Below, piece after piece: positions 1 through 5,867 of a stretch of 8,035 nucleotides of DNA (position 1 is its first letter; each line of letters opens with the position of its first letter). Below the pieces are notes generated by a model, which was not told where the DNA came from, made no database searches, and was given only the letters and a program-made list of their open reading frames with translations. The DNA comes from Candidatus Woesearchaeota archaeon (lineage in GTDB: Archaea; Nanobdellota; Nanobdellia; SCGC-AAA011-G17; GW2011-AR17). A program made the translations under genes and the position numbers. The stretch lies in contig JAGWAA010000027.1 in NCBI GenBank assembly GCA_018302165.1, positions 1 through 8,035 on the forward strand. The letters are read 5' to 3'.

Positions 1-89
1 TTTCCTTGGGTATAGCAATTAGTTTATTCACGGGAATAGTTGTCAGTAGGAATTTGTTAAGGGTTTTTATAAGACAAAGTGTTAAATGA
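1..89 (+). CDS. secD: SecD C-terminal end (partial, runs off left edge)
   Basis: The frame starting at base 3 is open to a TGA at 87-89 and gives 28 residues: a hydrophobic segment with the pattern GIAISLFTGIVVSRNLL and a basic tail. This matches the last transmembrane helix and tail of SecD, where the family typically shows a 'SLFTaivvtR' pattern. SecD is part of the membrane SecDF complex that helps pull secreted proteins through SecYEG using the proton gradient. The identification is supported by the adjacent secF start. The order secD then secF is the usual bacterial arrangement, whereas archaeal operons described so far, such as that of Haloferax, are secF-secD. Only the tail is visible, so the call rests on one helix plus the neighbour. 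Confidence 0.7.
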   Translation, partial: SLGIAISLFTGIVVSRNLLRVFIRQSVK

Positions 90-123
90 TAAATGGCCAA
101 TACTAAATGAAGTATTAATAATT

Positions 124-151
124 TGTCATTTGTCATTTGAGATTGGTCATT
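124..151. repeat. Short direct repeats in the secD-secF spacer
   Basis: The heptamer TGTCATT occurs twice in tandem at 124-137, and a variant GGTCATT lies at 145-151. An imperfect inverted pair AATAC/GTATT sits just upstream (99-103 and 112-116). From general knowledge, runs of this kind are common between genes of Candidate Phyla Radiation bacteria, but no function is known here. Nothing similar was seen in the other spacers of the window. Confidence 0.5.
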
Positions 152-166
152 GAAGCGGAGCGACTT

Positions 167-319
167 ATGGATTGGATGCGTTACAGGAAAATATATTTTA
201 TACTCTCGGGAGTACTGATAACAATTGGGCTTTTTAGTCTAGGTAAGTGGGGGATGAATTTAGGCTTGGATTTTAAAGGCGGAACCATAGCAGAATATCA
301 ATTTGAAAAGGAAACTTAA
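167..319 (+). pseudogene. secF: SecF N-terminal fragment, truncated after about 50 codons
   Basis: The fragment begins at ATG 167, preceded by GGAG at 157-160 with 6 nt spacing. An upstream in-frame TTG at 137 is less likely because the ribosome-binding site fits 167. The visible protein has a short basic start (MDWMRYRKIYF), one transmembrane helix at about residues 11-26, and the SecF signature GLDFKGGT at about 32-39, followed by EYQF. In the family this GGT motif opens the first periplasmic domain, and a complete SecF has about 290 or more residues with six helices. Here a TAA at 317-319 stops it at 50 residues, so at least five helices are missing. It follows secD by 77 nt. The coding pattern ends at about 310-316, so the last residues may already be foreign sequence. 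It cannot be a functional SecF as it stands. Confidence 0.8.
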
Positions 320-422
320 CAAAAAGGGATTTATGTGAACCTTTCATCAAAATTTCATAAATAGAATTTCCTCTATCTTTAATGTAAAAATTACTAGGTA
401 ATTGTTCCAAAAGAATTTCCAT
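320..422 (-). pseudogene. 5' fragment of an unrecognised leftward gene
   Basis: On the minus strand an ATG at 422 opens a frame whose visible part reads MEILLEQLPSNFYIKDRG and continues through EILMKGSHKSLFVKF. The frame stays open to a TAA at 273-275, but beyond about 320 it is only antisense of the secF fragment (FPFQIDILLWFRL). Codon choice is strongly A/T-ending like the neighbours, and the mix of residues is protein-like. A TATA-type box (TATAAAT on the minus strand, 444-450) is centred 25 nt upstream of the ATG, the same layout as other starts here. The frame is also open upstream of 422, through the hairpin, for about 24 codons, but has no ATG there. No family was recognised. The 3' end appears to be missing at the junction with the secF fragment. 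Confidence 0.45.
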
Positions 423-443
423 AAACAATTCTAACAAAAATTC

Positions 444-450
444 ATTTATA
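444..450 (-). promoter_or_regulatory. TATA-like promoter of the truncated gene at 422
   Basis: The minus strand reads TATAAAT here, centred 25 nt before the ATG at 422. That spacing would put the transcription start at or next to the start codon, giving a leaderless mRNA, as inferred for other genes of this window. It lies just beyond a GC-rich hairpin that separates it from the acetyltransferase gene. Confidence 0.45.
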
Positions 451-459
451 AGTCCTACG

Positions 460-478
460 CGGACATTTGCCGTGTCCG
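460..478 (-). terminator. GC-rich hairpin after the acetyltransferase gene
   Basis: CGGACA at 460-465 pairs with TGTCCG at 473-478 around a 7-nt loop. The stem contains four G-C pairs in an otherwise very AT-rich spacer, and it starts only 3 nt past the stop codon of the leftward gene ending at 482. A transcription terminator or mRNA 3'-end stabiliser is the simplest reading. There is no long T run immediately after it on the minus strand; the nearest is five T's about 25 nt further on. A small structured RNA is an alternative. Confidence 0.4.
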
Positions 479-481
479 GAG

Positions 482-913
482 TTAAAGCTTCTTCTCAGCA
501 AAAATACTCTGTTTAGAAGGTTTCAAACCTAAATTTTCATAGAACTTCAATCTTTCAGCAATAATAATTCCATAAAATTTCTTATAACCTTTTTTCTTAT
601 AATACCCAAAAATTTTATTAAAAACTATTTTTCCAACACCCTTATTTTGAAATTCTTTTTTGATTGCAATATCCTCTCCGCAAACACAATCTTCAAAATC
701 CCAAAAGTTAATATTAACAATAATAAACCCCACAATTTCACGATTAGATTTTATCTCAAAAATATCACAATATTTAGAACAAATTTCAATTTTTTTTAAA
801 GCTTTTTGTTCAGTCCATTTCTCATTAAAAGGCTTCTTTGAAAATTCTTGAACATAAATCTTAGCTAATTCTTTATAATTCTTATTTTCAGTCAATTCAA
901 CAGTAATATTCAT
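482..913 (-). CDS. GNAT-family N-acetyltransferase
   Basis: This is a 143-residue protein of the GCN5-related N-acetyltransferase family, which transfers the acetyl group of acetyl-CoA to an amine. The acetyl-CoA-binding motif A is clear at about residues 82-101 (IAIKKEFQNKGVG), with the Q-x-x-G-x-G pyrophosphate loop at 89-94. Motif B is at about 123-133 (KFYENLGLKPS), where Tyr125 is in the place of the usual general-acid Tyr. The length is typical of a single GNAT domain. ATG at 913 is chosen over the in-frame TTG just before it because a TATA-like box at 935-943 sits 26 nt upstream. It is divergent from the subtilase gene. The substrate cannot be told: it could be a small molecule, a protein N-terminus or an antibiotic. 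Confidence 0.85.
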   Translation of the reverse strand: MNITVELTENKNYKELAKIYVQEFSKKPFNEKWTEQKALKKIEICSKYCDIFEIKSNREIVGFIIVNINFWDFEDCVCGEDIAIKKEFQNKGVGKIVFNKIFGYYKKKGYKKFYGIIIAERLKFYENLGLKPSKQSIFAEKKL

Positions 914-934
914 CAAAATAAAAGAACAAAACTC

Positions 935-943
935 AAATATAAA
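935..943 (-). promoter_or_regulatory. TATA-like promoter of the acetyltransferase gene
   Basis: The minus strand reads TTTATATTT, centred 26 nt upstream of the ATG at 913. No Shine-Dalgarno sequence lies between box and start, so the transcript is probably leaderless. Confidence 0.55.
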
Positions 944-975
944 CTTTCTTATATTAATCTACAAAACCAAAAACA

Positions 976-983
976 TTATATAA
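976..983 (+). promoter_or_regulatory. TATA-like promoter of the subtilase gene
   Basis: TTATATAA is centred about 26 nt before the ATG at 1006, the distance expected for a leaderless archaeal transcript. A second AT-rich element, CTATAAATAG at 991-1000, is too close to the ATG to serve that start. Together with the box at 935-943 this makes a compact divergent promoter region of 92 nt. Confidence 0.55.
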
Positions 984-1005
984 CTAAATTCTATAAATAG
1001 AATCT

Positions 1006-4000
1006 ATGAGGTGTAGGGGTGTAATAATATTATTAGTATTAATTCTAATTAGCATTCCAATTATTTTCTCAGAAGATACCGAAATTTCAGCAGAAGTCTT
1101 AGAAGAAATACAAGATTCAGAAGTTAATGTCATAGTAGAATTAGAACAACCATTAGAAGATTTATCCTATAAAGAGAAAATACAATCTGCAGATGTTGAA
1201 CTCGAACATTTAACCGAAACAACATATAGAGCAACAATTAACGAAAAAGATTTACAAGAGCTCATTGAAGACCCAAATGTTCAATCTATAAACAACGATG
1301 AAATTTTTCAACTATTACTAGCAGATTCCATACCTTTAATCAACGCATCAACAGTCCATACAAAACAATATTCAAACATAAATTTAACTGGACTAACACA
1401 AACAATTTGTATTATAGACTCAGGTATCAACACAACATATCCCGATTTTAATGGCCGAGTAATTGAACAAAAATGTTTTTGTAGTGTAACTAACTATGGT
1501 TCTGGAGGCTGTTGTGCAGGTAATGTTGCTGAAGCAAATACCGCCACTGACGATCACGGCCATGGAACACATGTTGCTGGAATTGCAGCAGGTAATGGCA
1601 CAACAATTTTAGGAGTTGCACCAGAAGCAAATATCATCTCAGTCAAAGTTTCAAATTCATCAGGTTCAGTTGCATTCTCAGATATTTTATTAGGAGTCGC
1701 ATGGTGTGCAGATAATGCTAGTGCATACAATATTTCAGTAATTACAATCAGTATTGGTGGTGGTTCATACACAGAAGCTTGTGATAGTTCTTATTCATCT
1801 TTATCAACAGCAATAACAAATGCATGGAATAATAATATTTCACTTACAATCTCATCAGGGAACAGTGGTTCAACAACTTCAATTAGTTCACCGGCATGCA
1901 TCGCAAAAGCAATTTCAGTCTCATCAACCACAAAAGCTGATGCAATTTCTTCATTTTCAAACAGAAACTCTATAACTGATTTATTTGCACCAGGGAGTTC
2001 AATAATTTCTGCAGCATTATCTGGAGGAACAGTATCTAATTCAGGAACTTCTATGTCAGCTCCTCATGTTGCAGGAGTAATTGCATTACTACAACAATAT
2101 AAAAAAGAAGTTGAAGGTCGTCCATTAACATCCCAAGAAATCAATGATACAATAACAACAAACGGAACTACAATCGACGACACAGCAGGTTCAGGAAGAA
2201 ATTTTATTAGAATAAATGCTTTTAGTTCATTAGCAGCTATAGATAATTTATTTCCACAAGTAGACTATGCAAATACAACTTCAGTTTTAATTTATGTTTA
2301 CAACAATATCACATTCTTAGCAAATGTTTCAGATATAACTTTAAATTCAATATTACTAGAATCTAACCATACAGGAACATTAACTAATTATTCAATAACA
2401 AACCTTGCCAACAATCAATATAATTATACCTTAGCAAACAACACATTTTCTTCAGGAACATTTCAATGGAAAATTTTAGCAATAGATTCACATGGAAATA
2501 TCAATACAAGTAGTTGGTATAATCTTACTGTTTATACAGGTGCCCCTATAATAACTTTATCTTATCCTGCAAATAATTTTTTAACAAATAACAAATCCAT
2601 TTTCATAAACTTCACAGCAATTGATGATGTGGATACAATTTTTAACTGCACTTTATATTCAGATTCAACATTAAACCAAACAAAAAATATTTCTAATAGT
2701 ACAGTTGCAGAATTCAAAAATAATTATACTGAAGGGATACATAATTGGAACATTATTTGTAACGATTCACATTTACTAATTAGCAACTCCTCATTAAGAA
2801 CATTAATCATTGACGAAACAAAACCTTACTTTTTATCCGAAACACACACAACAACAGAACTTGGAAGTAATATAACATTCTCAGTAATTGCAAATGATAC
2901 TTACTTAAGATATGTCAACTTATCATATGATGGAGCAAATTATTCATTATCAAATACTTCAACAACATTCTCAAGAATTTTCACTACATACATAAATGGA
3001 ACAAATACATTTGCAACTTATACTGCTGACTACGCAGGGAATATCAACGATTCAACAAATTCATTTACAGTTCAAGATACAATAACTGGACCAAGACAAG
3101 TTAATTTAATTTATAGTCCATCAGTAACTCACAATTCAAATCAATATGTAAATTTATTCATAGTTGATTCCAGAGGGATATCTTCAGCAAAATTAAGTTA
3201 TAATGGAATAAATTATTCTTTAACAAATAATACAAACTATAATTATACTTATACATTTACAGCTTCGGTTTGCGGAACAAACACCTTCAAAATATTCACA
3301 AACGATACAATAAATAATGGTATTACAAATACAACTACATTTTCAGTTACAGGATGTTGTGGTGATGGAACTTGTAGTGCTTCAGAATCTTGTTCTTCCT
3401 GTGCAACAGATTGTGGAACTTGCTCATCATCTTCCGGTGGTGGTGGAAGTAGTGGCGGAGGTGGAGGTGGTGGAACATCAACAACTACACCAATTGTTGC
3501 TGAAATTGAAGAAGAAACAGAAATAATATCCCAAGCACCAGAAATAGATTTAGAAACAGAAGAAAGTACTACAATCCTTGAAGCTTCACCTAGTAATCCA
3601 ATAAACATTGAAATTCAAGATACAATAACAACATTATACATTAATGTAAATAAAGAACTAACTAATATTCAAGTTAAAATTAATACAATAGAAACATTAC
3701 CAGAATCAATACCAAATCCAAAAGGAAATATTTTCAAATATTTTGAAATTAGCTTAGAAAATCTAACTGATTCTTCAATAGATAATGCAAATATTAGTTT
3801 CAAAGTTTCAAAAGAATGGATAAATGAATCTTCATTAAACTCAGAAACAATAAAATTACAAAGATATGATTCAAGATGGAAAGATCTTAAGACAACTTTT
3901 GATTCAGAGGATAATGAATATTATTATTACACTGCATTAACACCAGGATTCTCTTATTTTGCAATCACAGGAGAAAATATAAAAAGTTTCACACCTAACT

Positions 4001-4086
4001 GGATTATTATATCCCTAGCAGTAGTTTTCTTATTAATTGCATTAATTTTATTCTTAGTACACGAATTAAAACAAAACGAAGACTAA
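1006..4086 (+). CDS. Secreted, membrane-anchored subtilisin-like serine protease with PGF-pre-PGF domain
   Basis: This is a 1026-residue S8-family protease that acts outside the cell. Residues 1-22 are a signal peptide (MRCR then a hydrophobic core). About 24-110 look like an inhibitor/chaperone propeptide (VNVIVELEQP). The catalytic domain at about 120-415 has Asp138 (CIIDSGIN), His186 (DHGHGTHVAG), oxyanion Asn286 (SSGNSG) and Ser349 (GTSMSAPHVAG), so it should be active. Its eight cysteines, including CFC and CC between Asp and His, may form disulfides. Residues 415-780 look like Ig-like beta repeats. Then come a cysteine cluster (784-806, CCGDGTC onward), a Ser/Gly linker (807-823), an acidic stretch, and a PGF-pre-PGF domain at about 860-988 ending in TPGFSYFAITG. 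One transmembrane helix (about 998-1018) has a charged tail. About 40 N-x-S/T sequons suggest heavy N-glycosylation. The substrate is unknown; surface protein processing or feeding on external protein are guesses. Confidence 0.93.
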   Translation: MRCRGVIILLVLILISIPIIFSEDTEISAEVLEEIQDSEVNVIVELEQPLEDLSYKEKIQSADVELEHLTETTYRATINEKDLQELIEDPNVQSINNDEIFQLLLADSIPLINASTVHTKQYSNINLTGLTQTICIIDSGINTTYPDFNGRVIEQKCFCSVTNYGSGGCCAGNVAEANTATDDHGHGTHVAGIAAGNGTTILGVAPEANIISVKVSNSSGSVAFSDILLGVAWCADNASAYNISVITISIGGGSYTEACDSSYSSLSTAITNAWNNNISLTISSGNSGSTTSISSPACIAKAISVSSTTKADAISSFSNRNSITDLFAPGSSIISAALSGGTVSNSGTSMSAPHVAGVIALLQQYKKEVEGRPLTSQEINDTITTNGTTIDDTAGSGRNFIRINAFSSLAAIDNLFPQVDYANTTSVLIYVYNNITFLANVSDITLNSILLESNHTGTLTNYSITNLANNQYNYTLANNTFSSGTFQWKILAIDSHGNINTSSWYNLTVYTGAPIITLSYPANNFLTNNKSIFINFTAIDDVDTIFNCTLYSDSTLNQTKNISNSTVAEFKNNYTEGIHNWNIICNDSHLLISNSSLRTLIIDETKPYFLSETHTTTELGSNITFSVIANDTYLRYVNLSYDGANYSLSNTSTTFSRIFTTYINGTNTFATYTADYAGNINDSTNSFTVQDTITGPRQVNLIYSPSVTHNSNQYVNLFIVDSRGISSAKLSYNGINYSLTNNTNYNYTYTFTASVCGTNTFKIFTNDTINNGITNTTTFSVTGCCGDGTCSASESCSSCATDCGTCSSSSGGGGSSGGGGGGGTSTTTPIVAEIEEETEIISQAPEIDLETEESTTILEASPSNPINIEIQDTITTLYINVNKELTNIQVKINTIETLPESIPNPKGNIFKYFEISLENLTDSSIDNANISFKVSKEWINESSLNSETIKLQRYDSRWKDLKTTFDSEDNEYYYYTALTPGFSYFAITGENIKSFTPNWIIISLAVVFLLIALILFLVHELKQNED
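3436..3474 (+). repeat. Gly-codon low-complexity tract in the subtilase gene
   Basis: A run of GGN codons encodes a Gly4-Ser2-Gly7 stretch (residues 811-823). It is much richer in G than the surrounding gene. It follows the cysteine cluster and precedes an acidic stalk, so it probably acts as a flexible hinge between the Ig-like region and the membrane-proximal domain. Its antisense strand gives a spurious poly-Pro frame. Confidence 0.75.
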
Positions 4087-4091
4087 TTAAA
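4084..4091 (+). promoter_or_regulatory. Possible TATA-like element overlapping the subtilase stop codon
   Basis: TAATTAAA starts at the TAA stop of the subtilase gene and is centred about 26 nt before the ATG at 4114. It could give the DUF1385 gene its own leaderless transcript. Read-through from the subtilase promoter is the alternative, but no Shine-Dalgarno is visible for the downstream gene. Confidence 0.35.
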
Positions 4092-4113
4092 CACCTATTT
4101 ATTTCTAAAACCT

Positions 4114-4971
4114 ATGGATTTTATTGGTGGTCAAGCGGTAATTGAAGGTGTTTTAATGAAGAATGGCTCTAAAATAGCTATAGCAGTAAGAGATCCAAAA
4201 GGTAAAATCATAGTTAAAAAAGAAACACATCAATCAATAACAAAAAAACATAAAATTCTAAATCTACCTTTTGTAAGAGGAATAATAATACTCATTGAAA
4301 CCATGATTTTAGGTATTAAAGCCTTAAATTATTCAACAAATATTTCCCTCGAAGATGAAAAAGAACAAAAGAAATTAAGCCCAATTTCTATGGTAATAAC
4401 AATAATTCTTTCTTTAGCATTAGCATTATTCATATTCAAATTTGTTCCTTTAATCTCAGCACAAGCCTTAATCAATTTTTCAGACAAATTTAACAATTTA
4501 TTTTTGTTTAATATATTAGAAGGAATAATAAAAATTTCCATATTAATAATTTATATTTCATTAATTTCACTTATGCCTGATATCAAAAGAGTATTTCAAT
4601 ATCATGGAGCAGAGCATAAAGTTGTTAATGCATATGAACATAATGATTTAGAAAATGCAAAAGCATATTCAAAAATACATTTACGTTGTGGAACAAGTTT
4701 CATAATTTTTGTTTTAATGTTAAGTATAATTGTATATATGTTTATTCCAATGGATTTAAGTCTAGCTTGGAAATATTTAATAAGAATTTTATTATTACCT
4801 TTTATAGCAGGTATTGGTTATGAACTAATTAAATTAAGTCCAAAATACGAAAATAATTTTTTCTTTAAAATATTAATTTATCCGGGAATAGCAGTTCAAA
4901 GATTAACTACAAAAGAGCCTGATGAGAAACAATTAGAAGTTGCAAAAATAGCTCTTACTTCTGTTCTCTAA
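4114..4971 (+). CDS. DUF1385 / YqhQ-like integral membrane protein
   Basis: This 285-residue protein matches the DUF1385 family (YqhQ, COG3872) along its whole length. It has the N-terminal signature GGQAVIEGVLM at 5-15, then VRG at 54-56, FQYHGAEHKVVNAYE at 161-175, the LRCGTSF motif at 190-196, IAGIGYEL at 231-238, and the C-terminal PGIAVQRLTTKEPDEKQLEVA at 257-277. Hydrophobic stretches at about 91-113, 132-153, 194-212 and 219-237 indicate four membrane helices. The conserved His and Cys residues (H164, H168, C192) could bind a metal, which is an inference. The family's biochemical role is not established to my knowledge. The start fits the family start exactly. It follows the subtilase by 27 nt and its stop overlaps the convergent nuclease gene by 4 nt. 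The family is mostly bacterial, so an old transfer is possible. Confidence 0.9.
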   Translation: MDFIGGQAVIEGVLMKNGSKIAIAVRDPKGKIIVKKETHQSITKKHKILNLPFVRGIIILIETMILGIKALNYSTNISLEDEKEQKKLSPISMVITIILSLALALFIFKFVPLISAQALINFSDKFNNLFLFNILEGIIKISILIIYISLISLMPDIKRVFQYHGAEHKVVNAYEHNDLENAKAYSKIHLRCGTSFIIFVLMLSIIVYMFIPMDLSLAWKYLIRILLLPFIAGIGYELIKLSPKYENNFFFKILIYPGIAVQRLTTKEPDEKQLEVAKIALTSVL

Positions 4972-5777
4972 TAAGGCTTACAAACATCATAAAAATCACA
5001 TTGCCCACTTTTCCATTTACATAAAGGACTAGTTTTTTTCTCATAATCTTCTTTTTTATCAAACATAGTAGTATGTTCATGCACAATATGTATCGCTTGC
5101 TTTGCATTCTCAACAAGTTCTTCATCCACAATTAACATATGTAATTTATCTTTTAAAAAGAAAACTCCCACTTTATTCGGATACTTTCCATGTTTTTCAT
5201 TATACAACAAAGAATATATCCCTAATTGAAGCCTAATACTTTCCTTAATCTCAGGGACAGCATTAGTTTTATAATCCAAAATATGCACCTCATCACCAAC
5301 ATATTTTATAGCATCAATAAAACCTCTAACAAACATAGTTTCAGATTGAAATTCTTGCTCAGTTAAAGGTTTAACAGAATTAAAAGCATCAACAATATTC
5401 TCCTTTTTTTCAAGCATCAAAGTAATTTCTTCAATAAAATAATTACACCAATTAACAAGCATCATTAAAGTTTCCTCAAAATAAAATTTTAAATCTTTTG
5501 TAGACAACCCCAAAACCTTCAAAGCATCTCTATATTTTCCCCATTGAGTAAAAAAAATTCTCTGAATTTCACGTATAAATTCTTCCTTATAATTAATTTC
5601 ATCAATCCCTGCTAAATCTTGTTTGAAAAAATATTCCAAAGTAGAATGAGCAATATTTCCACGAACTAAATTAATATTTGGACTAGTTGGCAATTTTTCA
5701 ATATATTGATAATAATACTTTCTAGGACATTGTAAAAAGGTATTTATTGAAGATGGAGACTGAACTCTTTTGACCAT
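4968..5777 (-). CDS. RecB/Cas4-like PD-(D/E)XK nuclease with probable Fe-S cluster
   Basis: This is a 269-residue single-domain nuclease of the PD-(D/E)XK superfamily, resembling the RecB/AddB nuclease domain and Cas4. The motifs occur in family order: SxINTFLQCPRKYYYQY at about 9-25 with Cys17, RGNIAHSTLE at 39-48 with metal-binding His44, GFIDAI with Asp155, ILDYKT with Asp168 and Lys170, and the QxxxY motif Q184-Y188. A C-terminal cysteine trio (C253, C260, C266) with Cys17 can hold a [4Fe-4S] cluster that pins the two ends of the fold together. All catalytic residues are present, so DNA cleavage activity is expected, probably on single-stranded ends as in relatives. There is no CRISPR array or cas gene in the window, so a DNA repair role is more likely than spacer acquisition. 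Start ATG 5777 has a TATA-like box 27 nt upstream and no Shine-Dalgarno. Confidence 0.88.
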   Translation of the reverse strand: MVKRVQSPSSINTFLQCPRKYYYQYIEKLPTSPNINLVRGNIAHSTLEYFFKQDLAGIDEINYKEEFIREIQRIFFTQWGKYRDALKVLGLSTKDLKFYFEETLMMLVNWCNYFIEEITLMLEKKENIVDAFNSVKPLTEQEFQSETMFVRGFIDAIKYVGDEVHILDYKTNAVPEIKESIRLQLGIYSLLYNEKHGKYPNKVGVFFLKDKLHMLIVDEELVENAKQAIHIVHEHTTMFDKKEDYEKKTSPLCKWKSGQCDFYDVCKPY

Positions 5778-5799
5778 ACAATTAAACTAAATTTAACCC

Positions 5800-5808
5800 T
5801 TTAAAAAT
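5800..5808 (-). promoter_or_regulatory. TATA-like promoter of the nuclease gene
   Basis: The minus strand reads ATTTTTAAA, centred 27 nt upstream of the ATG at 5777, which fits a leaderless transcript. It lies in a 90-nt divergent spacer shared with the toxin-antitoxin promoter. Confidence 0.5.
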
Positions 5809-5830
5809 ATTATTGAAATAAACAAACAGA

Positions 5831-5865
5831 ACATTTAAATACTTTAAAATACTTTAAAATACTTA
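5831..5865 (+). promoter_or_regulatory. Toxin-antitoxin promoter with 10-bp tandem operator repeats
   Basis: The unit ACTTTAAAAT is repeated exactly at 5841-5850 and 5851-5860. It is preceded by a related ACATTTAAAT (5831-5840) and followed by a partial copy ACTTA (5861-5865). TTTAAATA at 5834-5841 is a good TATA box, about 30 nt before the ATG at 5868. A period of 10 bp puts each unit on the same face of the helix, which suits side-by-side binding of ribbon-helix-helix dimers. The likely role is autorepression by the antitoxin or the toxin-antitoxin complex, as known for this type of module. This is inferred from layout only. Confidence 0.5.
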
Positions 5866-5867
5866 AG

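Noticed and set aside
423..494. Extension of the truncated leftward frame upstream through the hairpin (ALTPDTANVRVGLINEF)
   Set aside because: The frame is open there but has no ATG and overlaps the acetyltransferase end; the TATA-to-ATG spacing favours a start at 422. Kept in mind as an alternative if the region is frameshifted.
660..851. Plus-strand frame of 63 codons
   Set aside because: It is antisense to the acetyltransferase, whose GNAT motif is clear, and has no promoter.
1554..1772. Minus-strand frame opposite the catalytic domain
   Set aside because: It is a shadow of the conserved subtilase coding sequence, with no promoter or homologous pattern.
3317..3526. Plus-strand alternative frame rich in Val, Gln and Leu
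   Set aside because: It lies wholly inside the subtilase gene in another frame, and its low complexity mirrors the Gly codons.
3249..3608. Minus-strand frame with a poly-Pro run
   Set aside because: It is the antisense of the Gly linker and Ser/Thr-rich region of the subtilase gene and has no start signal or family resemblance.
4968..5777. CRISPR-associated Cas4
   Set aside because: The fold and cysteines fit, but there is no CRISPR repeat array or cas gene in the window, so the narrower name is not justified.
5831..5865. CRISPR-like repeats
   Set aside because: The units are 10 bp with no spacers and sit directly in a promoter.
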